DNA of 64,000 nucleotides from Bacteroidota bacterium (GTDB lineage Bacteria; Bacteroidota; Bacteroidia; B-17B0; Aurantibacillaceae): NCBI GenBank assembly GCA_013298715.1, contig JAAFIQ010000005.1, positions 1 to 64,000 of the forward strand, read 5' to 3'. Shown piece by piece: positions 1 to 7,705 of this stretch (position 1 is its first letter; each line of letters starts with the position of its first letter). The notes under the pieces were generated by a model. It saw only the letters and a program-made list of their open reading frames with translations, ran no database searches and was not told where the DNA came from. The position numbers and the translations under genes were made by a program.

Positions 1-81
1 TTGCTGGTCTCTAACAGATTTAAAATGCAAACGACAACTTTTTTCAGTTGGAAACTTCTTACTAAACTCTAATAATGTCAT
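1..81 (-). CDS. IS1595-family transposase, N-terminal fragment (cut by window edge)
   Basis: The minus strand from ATG at 81-79 reads open to base 1, giving 27 residues that begin MTLLEFSKKFPTEKSC. This resembles the N-terminus of IS1595/ISXO2 transposases, where a FPTEESC-like stretch precedes a zinc-ribbon. The rest of the gene lies off the left edge, so neither the DDE-type catalytic domain nor the left inverted repeat can be seen. A TATATTTG -7 box on the minus strand at 93-86 sits only 4 nt before the ATG. I could not identify the terminal inverted repeat between the ATG and the hairpin at 144. The family call rests on a short stretch only. Confidence 0.6.
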   Translation of the reverse strand, partial: MTLLEFSKKFPTEKSCRLHFKSVRDQQ

Positions 82-143
82 AGCTCAAATATACTCATTT
101 TAGGTATAATTACGGATATTCAATAAATGAAACGTATTAGATT

Positions 144-178
144 AAAAATGGAGAAGTTAAAGCTTCTCCATTTTTTTT
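144..178. terminator. Rho-independent terminator-like hairpin
   Basis: AAAAATGGAGAAG (144-156) and CTTCTCCATTTTT (163-175) form a 13-bp stem with a 6-nt loop, followed by a T run. The flanking A and T runs make it usable on both strands. It separates the transposase fragment from the tRNA promoter. Confidence 0.7.
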
Positions 179-186
179 AAAAAAAT

Positions 187-216
187 TTTGTAGAATTAAA
201 AAATGTTGTAAATTTG
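187..216 (+). promoter_or_regulatory. Promoter of the tRNA-Gly/tRNA-Leu unit
   Basis: TTTG at 187-190 is followed after 18 nt by TAAATTTG at 209-216. This fits the Bacteroidetes housekeeping promoter (-33 TTTG, -7 TAnnTTTG). Transcription would begin near 222, about 14 nt before tRNA-Gly. Confidence 0.8.
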
Positions 217-235
217 CACTCCCATTATGGGAAAA

Positions 236-308
236 GCGAAAGTAGCTCAGTTGGTAGAGCGTAACCTTGCCAAGGTTAAGGTCGCGGGTTCGAGACCCGT
301 CTTTCGCT
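236..308 (+). tRNA. tRNA-Gly (anticodon GCC)
   Basis: A full cloverleaf folds: acceptor GCGAAAG (236-242) with CTTTCGC (301-307), D arm AGCTC/GAGC, anticodon stem TAACC/GGTTA around loop TTGCCAA (anticodon GCC), and T arm GGGTTCGAGACCC. The discriminator base is U at 308 and CCA is not encoded. It is 73 nt long and shares an upstream promoter with the tRNA-Leu 52 nt downstream. Confidence 0.97.
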
Positions 309-309
309 C

Positions 310-337
310 AAAAAGGGCTGTGTAAGCAGCTCTTTTT
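310..337 (+). terminator. Hairpin between the two tRNAs
   Basis: AAAAAGGGCTG (310-320) pairs with CAGCTCTTTTT (327-337) with one G-U pair, around a 6-nt loop. It may be a processing hairpin or a weak terminator, since tRNA-Leu follows without an obvious promoter of its own. Confidence 0.55.
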
Positions 338-360
338 AATTTGACATAACCATTCAAAAT

Positions 361-444
361 GCCTGGGTGGTGGAATTGGTAGACACGCAGGACTTAAAAT
401 CCTGTGTCTTCACGGACGTACGGGTTCAAGTCCCGTCCCGGGTA
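361..444 (+). tRNA. tRNA-Leu (anticodon TAA)
   Basis: Acceptor GCCTGGG (361-367) pairs with CCCGGGT (437-443), with two G-U pairs. The anticodon stem CAGGA/TCCTG holds loop CTTAAAA (anticodon TAA). A long variable arm (TGTCTTCACGGACGT region) marks a class II tRNA. The T arm is CGGGTTCAAGTCCCG and CCA is not encoded. It is probably cotranscribed with tRNA-Gly. Confidence 0.97.
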
Positions 445-449
445 CTAAG

Positions 450-488
450 CCGGACTTTTCTAATAAATTTAGAGAGTCCGGTTTTTTT
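450..488 (+). terminator. Terminator after tRNA-Leu
   Basis: CCGGACT (450-456) pairs with AGTCCGG (475-481), with partial pairing further in, followed by seven T at 482-488. It lies 5 nt after the tRNA. From here to 639 no gene is seen; a second perfect 9-bp inverted repeat (TTCTCCAAA 491-499 / TTTGGAGAA 519-527) has no T run. Confidence 0.8.
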
Positions 489-639
489 ATTTCTCCAAAC
501 TCTCTGTTAATATCCCGATTTGGAGAATAAACGATTTATATCCGGGTTGGGTACATTTTTGATCAACAGGGAATTATTCTTTGTAGAAAAGCTGATTCGT
601 TGATAACCTAACTTCTGCCATCTATCTGTCGTTCAGTAT

Positions 640-1788
640 TTACGAGAAAATTTTTTTAATGGCTGCAGGTACAAAAATAGATTTTGGTACAGAATTCATA
701 ATCTTTAGCTCTTCTAAAAAAGTACTTTCATTATTTAAAAATGCGAGTAAATGATTTGGGTTATTTTTTTTGAAGAGCATTGCAAATAAAGCATCTCCGT
801 GTAATTTTTTACCATTTAATACTGATAAGAAAATTTTATCGTACAACCCGTATTTTGATTTTGATGTTATGCATGGAAACTGTCCTTTTTCTAATTGATT
901 TATTAGTTGAGCTGTACTTTTTTGAATGAAATTGAATGTATAGCCAGTACTGGTTTTGCTTTGACCGCCTGCTGTGCCAATATTAATTACATGCTTGCCA
1001 AATGGATTTACAAATTTAGATTCGGCCATTGGAATTTCGCCATACTCTTTTTCGGTGATTGTAAAAGAGTTTATTTTTAAGATATTACAAATGTAATTTT
1101 GGATTTCAACTTCGTACTCTTTTTTATCAATTAAGGCTTTTGGAGAGAAGCCAGTATATTCTACCAACGCTGAATTATTACCAGTTGGAATAACATACAT
1201 AAACCTGCAATCGTTTTGTTGATGAACAGTAAAATCCATAAAAGTTGGGAGTTTATTTTCAAAAAAATTATCCTCTGTTTTAATAAACCAACCTAAAAAG
1301 TGTTGAACTAGGTTTACGTCTTTTGGTTTTATGGCTTGACTTCTGAATGCACTGTTAAAAATATAATCTGCTTCAAAAGTTTGAGTATTTGTTACGAGCA
1401 GCGCGCTGTTGTTTTGAGTAGTTATTGATTTTATTTCTGAGGTCAAAAACTCAAAACGCGCATCGTTGTTTAATTCTATTTTTGCATAATTGTAAAAATT
1501 TATCCCTTTTAAGAAATAATAATTGTAAGGATTAATATTAATTTCTTGAGAGAAATGATGGGAATAGAAATTAAATGAATTCCATTTTTTAGTTGCAAGT
1601 TGAGTATACCAGGCCGTTTGTTCTTTGGCCCAAAAGCACCAAGTTCTATCGTTTTCGTTTTTTGTATCTTTGTCTACAATTAAAATTTTATCAAATTTAA
1701 CTTTTGAATTTTTTAATGCGATAGCTAATGATAAGCCTGCGCAACCGCTTCCAGCAATAATAAAATTATATTTTTTTTGAAAAGTCAT
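640..1788 (-). CDS. crtY: Lycopene beta-cyclase (CrtY type)
   Basis: This FAD-dependent enzyme cyclises lycopene to beta-carotene. The 382 residues match the usual CrtY length. A dinucleotide-binding GSGCAG motif (residues 13-18) opens the protein, followed by the family signature DRTWCFW at about 47-53. A later PMAES segment and the glycine-rich GTAGGQSKTSTGYT stretch are typical of the C-terminal half. It is the last gene of the minus-strand operon. Its ATG overlaps the crtZ stop by one base (TAATG), which implies translational coupling. No crtB/crtI lies in this window, so the earlier pathway steps must be encoded elsewhere. Confidence 0.93.
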   Translation of the reverse strand: MTFQKKYNFIIAGSGCAGLSLAIALKNSKVKFDKILIVDKDTKNENDRTWCFWAKEQTAWYTQLATKKWNSFNFYSHHFSQEININPYNYYFLKGINFYNYAKIELNNDARFEFLTSEIKSITTQNNSALLVTNTQTFEADYIFNSAFRSQAIKPKDVNLVQHFLGWFIKTEDNFFENKLPTFMDFTVHQQNDCRFMYVIPTGNNSALVEYTGFSPKALIDKKEYEVEIQNYICNILKINSFTITEKEYGEIPMAESKFVNPFGKHVINIGTAGGQSKTSTGYTFNFIQKSTAQLINQLEKGQFPCITSKSKYGLYDKIFLSVLNGKKLHGDALFAMLFKKNNPNHLLAFLNNESTFLEELKIMNSVPKSIFVPAAIKKIFS

Positions 1789-2270
1789 TAAGCGTTACTG
1801 GCTTGCAACTTTAATTTTTTAGCTTGTGCAAAATATTTTGGGTGAATAAACAACATACCAAAACTTTCTCCATCATGTTTACCAAGGTGTTTGTGATGCA
1901 TTTTATGCGCTCGCCTAAGTGCTAAAACGTAAATGTTGGTTGATTTGGTTAAAATTTTAAATCGTTGGTGAATTATTATGTCATGTACAAAAAAATAGGC
2001 AATTCCGTAAGCAGCAACGCCAAAGCCAACCCAAGTATACCAAGCGTAACCGTTCATCATACCAAGCATAATACACAGCCAACTGGGAATGGCGTATATC
2101 AAGAAGAAAATGTCATTTCGCTCAAACCAGCTTTTATGATCTTTTTTATGATGATCGGCGTGGAAATACCACATTAAGCCATGCATAACAAATTTGTGGT
2201 TTGCCCAGGCCGAAAACTCAGTTAAAACAAATGTTATAATAACTATGGAGATATTTATTGTTATTTGCAT
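1788..2270 (-). CDS. crtZ: Beta-carotene hydroxylase (CrtZ, fatty-acid-hydroxylase superfamily)
   Basis: This membrane di-iron hydroxylase converts beta-carotene toward zeaxanthin. Histidine clusters typical of the family are visible: HKFVMH (25-30), HADHH (37-41), HDIIIH (96-101) and HKMHHKH (122-128). Several hydrophobic membrane segments surround them, and the 160-residue length is normal for bacterial CrtZ. It overlaps crtY by one base and lies 33 nt after the propeller gene. No good promoter is visible in that gap, so it probably belongs to the longer operon. Together crtZ-crtY should give a zeaxanthin-type yellow pigment. Confidence 0.93.
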   Translation of the reverse strand: MQITINISIVIITFVLTEFSAWANHKFVMHGLMWYFHADHHKKDHKSWFERNDIFFLIYAIPSWLCIMLGMMNGYAWYTWVGFGVAAYGIAYFFVHDIIIHQRFKILTKSTNIYVLALRRAHKMHHKHLGKHDGESFGMLFIHPKYFAQAKKLKLQASNA

Positions 2271-2303
2271 GATGTTATAACAAAAAAGTGTACAAAAAGT
2301 TTA

Positions 2304-3809
2304 CTATAATTCCTTCAGATGAATTACATAGAGTAGTTTTTCGTCAATAAAGTAAATTTTATCTTTTAATACTTTTAATGGCGCATCTGTTTTAAAAGTA
2401 GCCATCAATTCAAAATTTTTTGTTGTTAAAATGGTTTTATTGCGTTGCGTAAGAATTTTTTTCGTACCAATGTCACATTTATAATTATACAGGTCGCTAA
2501 AATGGTACTCGTATTCTATTTTGCTGTTTGATACGCCATACACTTTTTCGTTTTCTGCTTTAAAATAAAAAACGTTATCATTAATAAAATTTAAAGGAAC
2601 ATAAAATCCTTCGCGCTCAACATAGTATTTATCTCCGTCAATAAATTCATTAAACCTACCAAATTTATTTTCGCCTACATCAAGTATGTTTTCTTGTTCA
2701 GAATTTGCGATAATTGTTTGTGAGATACTTTTTTTATTAGCAAAAATCAAATCTTGTTTAAATAAACAGAAATCTGTAATTCCTTCTAAAATATTTATAG
2801 TGTTACTTTCTAGTTTACCTGTTGCGGCATTTAATTTTAGAACAAATGGTTTTCCGTATAGAACACTATTATCATTGTATGATGCAACTCCTAAGCCAAA
2901 AAGAGTAAGGTTGTTGGTAGCTTTTCTGAGCAGCATACAAGAGGCTGGTACATTTGTTAAATCATATTCCCAATTTATTTTTCCTAAATAATCTGTTGAT
3001 AGAACTTTATTTTTGGTGGCAAAATAAATGCTGTTGCTATCAATTAAAATGTTTGATGCGATGGATGTAATTTGATTTTCGAAAGTATTGGTAGTAACTG
3101 CGTTAAAAAAATTAGCTAGGTTATTAGCTTTTAAAGCGGAATAGGTAAAGGCATTTTTTGAAACGTCGGTGGTAACAAGTTCATGACTCCAAAGTTTTCC
3201 TGTATTAATGTTGATCGCGTGAATGCCACCCGCAGCAATAATGTAAACACTATCGTTTAATTTTTTCACATCGTTCCAATTGTAAGATGAAGGAATTGAA
3301 GCACTCCATTTTACAATTCCATCAGACAACTGAACACACTTTAAATCGTTCGAGTTGTTTGTCGTGTACATCAATCCTGTATTGTTAGAAAAAGAATAAA
3401 CTATTTTTCCCGGATATTGAAATTGTTCGTAGCCGTACGTTTTGTTGTATCTACTGGTTTTTGACTCGTTGCTAATTAATAAATTACTCTTAGCATTTGT
3501 TATTTTGAATTGAGTAACATTTACATTCCACGATAGTGAATCGTTGTCATATTCTAATAAACCTAATGAGCCCATTTTACTAAATTGCTTGCCAATGCTT
3601 GGTTTTCTGGTTGTGAAAAATAATTTATTTGATGTTGAATCAATTTCGGTATCATATATAGCATACTCAAAACTAAAAGTTTTTGCTGCTAAAGTATTGC
3701 CACTTAATGCAGAACTGCCTATTTCTTTTATAAATCGTTTTACTTTTTGACTGTAACTTTCAAAAGCTAAAAGGAGTATAGTGTAAACTATAAATTTTTT
3801 TGTATTCAT
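2304..3809 (-). CDS. Exported PQQ-like beta-propeller protein
   Basis: A 501-residue protein with an N-terminal signal peptide that ends near SYSQ (residues 18-21). The middle holds segments of the PQQ-propeller kind, where a W or A residue pair follows a short 'GKxxW' turn (DGIVKWS, TGKLWSHEL, GKINWEYDL). This suggests a multi-bladed propeller in the periplasm or at the surface. The quinone-binding residues of dehydrogenases are not evident, so a binding or sensing role is likelier than catalysis. Its start codon directly follows the stop of the phosphatase gene with no gap. I cannot name a specific family. Confidence 0.6.
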   Translation of the reverse strand: MNTKKFIVYTILLLAFESYSQKVKRFIKEIGSSALSGNTLAAKTFSFEYAIYDTEIDSTSNKLFFTTRKPSIGKQFSKMGSLGLLEYDNDSLSWNVNVTQFKITNAKSNLLISNESKTSRYNKTYGYEQFQYPGKIVYSFSNNTGLMYTTNNSNDLKCVQLSDGIVKWSASIPSSYNWNDVKKLNDSVYIIAAGGIHAININTGKLWSHELVTTDVSKNAFTYSALKANNLANFFNAVTTNTFENQITSIASNILIDSNSIYFATKNKVLSTDYLGKINWEYDLTNVPASCMLLRKATNNLTLFGLGVASYNDNSVLYGKPFVLKLNAATGKLESNTINILEGITDFCLFKQDLIFANKKSISQTIIANSEQENILDVGENKFGRFNEFIDGDKYYVEREGFYVPLNFINDNVFYFKAENEKVYGVSNSKIEYEYHFSDLYNYKCDIGTKKILTQRNKTILTTKNFELMATFKTDAPLKVLKDKIYFIDEKLLYVIHLKEL

Positions 3810-5591
3810 TTAAATTTTAACTCCCATAACTAATACGTCATCAACTTGTTCTTGATCGCCTTGCCAAGCGCTAAGCGTATGTTCAAGTTGTATTTTTTGT
3901 TTTTCTGGTTCAAGGGTGGTAATTGATGCAAGTAGTTTTCTAAAATTCCCTACCATAAATTTTTTGCCACGCGGACCACCAAATTGATCTGCGTAGCCAT
4001 CGCTAAACACAAAAATTTGATCGCCTTTTTGCAGTTGTACTTTGTTGTTGTTGAATGGTTTTGTATTTCCAATGTATTTACCTATTGGGAATTTATCAGC
4101 ATCGTGTTGAATTAATTCACCATTCCTAATTAAATAAAGTGGATTAAATGCAGCTGCATATTCTAATTCGAGTGTTTCATAATTAATGCTGCATAAAGTC
4201 ATGTCCATTCCGTCCTTGGTGTCTTTGTTGCCACCTTCCACATTTAGTGTAGAAATAACGCCTTCCCGCAAGGCATCCATTATATCAGATGGTTTAGTTT
4301 TATCTGTGTGATTAATAATATCTTTTAATATATTGTAACCAACCAAACTCATAAATGCACCAGGAACCCCATGTCCGGTGCAATCTATAGCTGCAAAATA
4401 AACTAAATTACCTTTTTTTACTATCCAGTAAAAATCACCACTTACAATATCTTTTGGTTTAAAAAATACAAATGTATTAGGCAATACAGAACTTATGTAG
4501 TGTTTAGGAGGTAAGATGGCTTCTTGAATGCGTTTTGCGTAATGAATACTATCCGTTACTTGTTTGTAAAGGATTTCTAACTCTTCGTTTTTTGTTTCAA
4601 TTTCTTCTTTTTGGCGCACAACTTCTTCTGTTCGTTCATTCACTTTTCTTTCTAATGAGCGTTCGTTTTCTGCTAAGTCATCACGCATTTTTAAGAGGGC
4701 GTAACCCAGCGTATCATCTTTACTCAAAGGTTTATAAGCTGCGTCAAAATTTCCGGCACCAGTTTTTTTCGCAAATTCAGTAGTTTGGTTTACACTTGCT
4801 ACGAGCTCATTTAAGGCGCTTCCCATTTCTCCAATTTCATCAGTACGTGAGCGTATGCGTTCTTTAGGGAGGATTCCTAAACTCATACTTTTTAAAATAT
4901 TTTTTAATTTATTTATTGGGATGGTGATAGCACGCGTTGTAAAAATGGCCACACAGATACCTCCAATAACGAGGGCTAATCCTAACAACTGCACAAAGCG
5001 TTGCAAAAAATTAAAGGAAGAAAACATTTCTTCTTTTACAGAAGTAGCAATTTTTTGGCGATTATCGAGCAAGGTATTTAAGTTTTTATAAATCACTTTT
5101 ATGCTCAATTCAGAGTCTTCATAAGGGAGGCGTGCAAGCAGATAGATGTTAGGGTCTTCGTAATCATCTGTTTTGGTGAGTTGCCCCATAATTTCGTTTT
5201 GATACACTTTGAAAAGGGTTTCAATTCTACTAAAAATATTTTTTAATTGTTCGCGCTCCTCAGCATTCCATGTGGCTGATATTTCTTGTAATTCATTTTT
5301 TTGTTTCGGATATTCTTTTGAAATGATGTCTTGCAGCTCTGTTCTAAATTCAATATCATTAAAACTTTTTACATAAAACCATTTTGATATGTTTGTATGC
5401 GAACGTTGTAATAAGAGGTTTAATTCTTTAAGTGCTGCAACCGAAGGAGTAACCTCGCCAACTACTGTGTTGGTTTTTGTTTTACTTTCATTAAGCGTAA
5501 AAACTGTTAAAATAAATGCTATGGTGGTTAATAAGATTAATGTTGCAAATCCCAGCCCTATGCGTTTACCGATAGTGAATTTCATTGCCAT
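3810..5591 (-). CDS. Membrane sensor with HAMP domain and SpoIIE/PP2C-type phosphatase
   Basis: 593 residues. A transmembrane helix lies near residues 10-30, followed by a helical extracytoplasmic region. A second helix lies at about 196-217, then a HAMP domain to about 270 and a coiled coil to about 345. A SpoIIE-type Ser/Thr phosphatase domain follows to the end. Metal-binding motifs are visible: SGDFYW, DCTGHGVPGA and FSDGYADQFGG. Such proteins dephosphorylate anti-sigma antagonists or STAS proteins in partner-switching pathways. The start could be the first or third codon (MAMKF). It sits between TPR and propeller genes with gaps of 2 and 0 nt, so the three probably work together. Confidence 0.88.
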   Translation of the reverse strand: MAMKFTIGKRIGLGFATLILLTTIAFILTVFTLNESKTKTNTVVGEVTPSVAALKELNLLLQRSHTNISKWFYVKSFNDIEFRTELQDIISKEYPKQKNELQEISATWNAEEREQLKNIFSRIETLFKVYQNEIMGQLTKTDDYEDPNIYLLARLPYEDSELSIKVIYKNLNTLLDNRQKIATSVKEEMFSSFNFLQRFVQLLGLALVIGGICVAIFTTRAITIPINKLKNILKSMSLGILPKERIRSRTDEIGEMGSALNELVASVNQTTEFAKKTGAGNFDAAYKPLSKDDTLGYALLKMRDDLAENERSLERKVNERTEEVVRQKEEIETKNEELEILYKQVTDSIHYAKRIQEAILPPKHYISSVLPNTFVFFKPKDIVSGDFYWIVKKGNLVYFAAIDCTGHGVPGAFMSLVGYNILKDIINHTDKTKPSDIMDALREGVISTLNVEGGNKDTKDGMDMTLCSINYETLELEYAAAFNPLYLIRNGELIQHDADKFPIGKYIGNTKPFNNNKVQLQKGDQIFVFSDGYADQFGGPRGKKFMVGNFRKLLASITTLEPEKQKIQLEHTLSAWQGDQEQVDDVLVMGVKI

Positions 5592-5593
5592 TT

Positions 5594-6493
5594 TTATTCT
5601 GTTTTAATCATTAATTCTTTACATTTTGCTTTAAACATTTCGCGCTTAGCGTCTTCGTTTAAGGCTTTATAAATGTAATACAATGCTTCAACCGCTTTGG
5701 TATTTTTGTTATCAATACGATAAACTTTAAGCATAAAATACTCTGCTTGTTTAAATAATTTTACTGCATTGTCTTGAACAAATTCAAGTTTTGTAATATC
5801 ATACTCGCCTATCGACATAAATAAATTAGCACCTGAATTAAAATACATTATGCCCATATTACTATTGGCGCTAACCACATTAGAGTCTATTTGTATCACC
5901 TTCATTAAGTTGAGTTTTGCAATTTCAAAAGATTTTTGGTCTTCGTTATTTTTATTGTATTTCTCACTAAACAAACTACCTACAGCCAGATGGTATTGTA
6001 CATCTTCGGTTTTAAAGTTTTTATTTGGGTCAGTTTTTTTTCCTATTTCTTTAAACTTATTATAGGCTTGCAGGCTTTTTTCGGCATTTGTAGAATCTTC
6101 GAGTAAGCGCTTGCCAATGTTAAAATAATGCCCTGAAATCGAATTAAGTAGTTTATAATTATTCGCTTTATAATCTGGGTCAGGATTTAAATTGTTGGAG
6201 GTGTTTAATGATTTTAAAATCGTATCGCGTAAAGAAGAATTAAGTAAAAGTTTTTCTGAAACCTTGTACATATCAAAGTAAATAAAGGATCTAATTGTCC
6301 AAGTTTCGGCTTTATTTTTTGTGTCTGGGTGCATAATAGCACTATCAATAGCAAGTTTGGCTTGGTCAATTTTTTTAGCCTGATAGAGTTGTTGGGCTCT
6401 AACCAAAGTGCTTTCTTGCGCAAAAACTATAAGCCAACTCAGCCAAAAAAGGCAGAAGCTTAAAATTTTTACTATGTTATACCAGCGTTTCAT
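5594..6493 (-). CDS. Exported TPR-like protein
   Basis: 299 residues with an N-terminal hydrophobic signal (about residues 8-25, ending VFAQ). The rest is helical, with TPR-like repeats (for example AQQLYQAKKIDQAKLAID near the N-terminus, and later Asn/Ala-rich helices around NSNMGIMYFNSG). Such proteins serve as periplasmic scaffolds. It lies 10 nt after the YfiR-like gene and 2 nt before the HAMP-phosphatase gene. The context suggests a scaffold or input component for the membrane phosphatase. No catalytic motif is visible. Confidence 0.7.
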   Translation of the reverse strand: MKRWYNIVKILSFCLFWLSWLIVFAQESTLVRAQQLYQAKKIDQAKLAIDSAIMHPDTKNKAETWTIRSFIYFDMYKVSEKLLLNSSLRDTILKSLNTSNNLNPDPDYKANNYKLLNSISGHYFNIGKRLLEDSTNAEKSLQAYNKFKEIGKKTDPNKNFKTEDVQYHLAVGSLFSEKYNKNNEDQKSFEIAKLNLMKVIQIDSNVVSANSNMGIMYFNSGANLFMSIGEYDITKLEFVQDNAVKLFKQAEYFMLKVYRIDNKNTKAVEALYYIYKALNEDAKREMFKAKCKELMIKTE

Positions 6494-6503
6494 TAGTTAA
6501 TAA

Positions 6504-7037
6504 TTATTCTATATTAATTGCAAGTGCTTTAAAATCATCGTTCGTTTTTAATCCTAATTTTATTGCGTTGTTTTTATTGTATTCAAATTTTACTTTATTT
6601 TCTACAACGGTAAAATTAATAGCCGATCCTTGCTTACATAGCCCTGCAGATTCTGATACCACTAGCAAACCTTTGCCTTTACTTTTGCTAACACCATCAC
6701 CTTGCGATTTTGTGGCGTCATTTAAAAAATAAACTATTTGACTATTGGCTAAATTACTGACATCAAACGTACTTGTGTTTTTTATTTCTATCTCTTGATT
6801 TCCTACCTTTTTTTTGCTGGCAAGCGTTTTGAGTTCGTTTACCAAATTATCGTTTTTACCTACTACATAAATTGTAAAAACACCCTCTTGCTTGTTTTTT
6901 GGCCATTCAAAATACCTGGTAAAATTATAAATGAATACCGACTTTATTTTTGCGTTCACATCAACGGTTGAGGGTTGCTGAAAACTAAAAAAAGTAAGGC
7001 AAAGAATTAAAAATGAATATATGTGTTTTTTTGTTAT
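6504..7037 (-). CDS. YfiR-family (DUF4154-like) periplasmic protein, start codon probably ATA
   Basis: The mature part matches the YfiR/DUF4154 pattern: KSVFIYNFTRYFEWP near the start, an ENxxxI-type central region with IVYFLND, and a C-terminal FEYN...KLGLKTNDDF. In YfiBNR systems YfiR is a periplasmic repressor of a membrane signalling enzyme. The first standard start codon is GTG at 6959, but that would remove the export signal. The frame stays open upstream to a TAG at 7043-7041 and encodes a good signal peptide (TKKHIYSFLILCLTFFSFQQ). The only plausible initiator there is ATA at 7037-7035. A TATATTTG box at 7058-7051 fits a transcript start just before it. This is the first gene of the operon. 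Confidence 0.8.
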   Translation of the reverse strand: MTKKHIYSFLILCLTFFSFQQPSTVDVNAKIKSVFIYNFTRYFEWPKNKQEGVFTIYVVGKNDNLVNELKTLASKKKVGNQEIEIKNTSTFDVSNLANSQIVYFLNDATKSQGDGVSKSKGKGLLVVSESAGLCKQGSAINFTVVENKVKFEYNKNNAIKLGLKTNDDFKALAINIE

Positions 7038-7050
7038 AACCTAATTACTG

Positions 7051-7058
7051 CAAATATA
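7051..7058 (-). promoter_or_regulatory. -7 box of the YfiR-to-crtY operon
   Basis: On the minus strand TATATTTG matches TAnnTTTG exactly. A TTTG lies 22 nt upstream (7084-7081), slightly further than the usual 19-20. Transcription would start near 7044, leaving only a few bases before the proposed ATA start. Confidence 0.6.
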
Positions 7059-7094
7059 TAAGAAAACACGAATTTTTTAACAAATTAAAATCAT

Positions 7095-7102
7095 TATTTT
7101 TG
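7095..7102 (+). promoter_or_regulatory. -7 box of the sigma-factor gene at 7118
   Basis: TATTTTTG matches TAnnTTTG. Its last three bases are the TTG that could be taken as a start codon at 7100. Because that TTG is inside the promoter, translation should begin further down, at 7112 or 7118. Confidence 0.6.
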
Positions 7103-7117
7103 TATAAATCCATTTTA

Positions 7118-7705
7118 TTGGTATTATCCAAAACATACAAAGATTATTCCGACAATGAGCTAATTAACAATTATTTAGAAACAAAAAATAATGGTGCTGT
7201 TGGAGAATTGTATAATAGATATGGCCATTTAGTGCTCGGTTTGTGTATTAAATACCTTAAAAATAAGGATGAGGCAAAAGATTCAGTAATTCAAATTTTT
7301 AGTAATCTTTTAACTGATTTATTAAAACACAAAATAACCTATTTTAAAAGTTGGTTATACGTTTACAGCAAAAATTTTTGTTTAATGGAATTGCGCAAAC
7401 GCCAAACCCAGCTTAAAAAAGATATTGAATTAAAAGAAAATGTGCATTTAATTATGGATTTTAATTCTGAAGAACATCTCAAAGAAAAAGAACACCAAAT
7501 TAATACCATGCACGCAGCAATTGAAATGTTGAGCCAAGACCAAAAATTGTGTATAGATTTGTTTTATTTTAAAAATAAATCATACACAGAAATAGAGGAG
7601 ATTACAGGTTTTAGCAACAACGAGGTAAAAAGCTTTTTGCAGAATGGAAAACGGAACTTAAAAATAAAAATGGAAAATTTAATTAATGAACAAACCAACA
7701 AATAA
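7118..7705 (+). CDS. ECF-type RNA polymerase sigma factor
   Basis: A sigma-70 family protein of about 195 residues. Region 2 is visible as NELINNYLETKN...ELYNRYGHLVLGLCIKYLKNKDEAKDSV. Region 4 is visible as LSQDQKLCIDLFYFKNKSYTEI...TGFSNNEVKSFLQNGKRNLK, a helix-turn-helix. The frame is open from a TTG at 7100, but that codon lies within the -7 box, so I prefer the TTG at 7118 (ATT at 7112 is also possible). The next gene overlaps by 20 bp and encodes a membrane protein of anti-sigma type. The pair is a likely transcription switch for envelope stress or surface genes. Confidence 0.88.
   Translation: MVLSKTYKDYSDNELINNYLETKNNGAVGELYNRYGHLVLGLCIKYLKNKDEAKDSVIQIFSNLLTDLLKHKITYFKSWLYVYSKNFCLMELRKRQTQLKKDIELKENVHLIMDFNSEEHLKEKEHQINTMHAAIEMLSQDQKLCIDLFYFKNKSYTEIEEITGFSNNEVKSFLQNGKRNLKIKMENLINEQTNK

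Noticed and set aside
6504-6959. GTG start for the YfiR-like gene
   Set aside because: It removes a well-formed signal peptide that is encoded in frame directly upstream, and family members are exported.
7100-7117. TTG at 7100 as start of the sigma-factor gene
   Set aside because: It forms the last three bases of the TATTTTTG -7 box, so it cannot be in the transcript.
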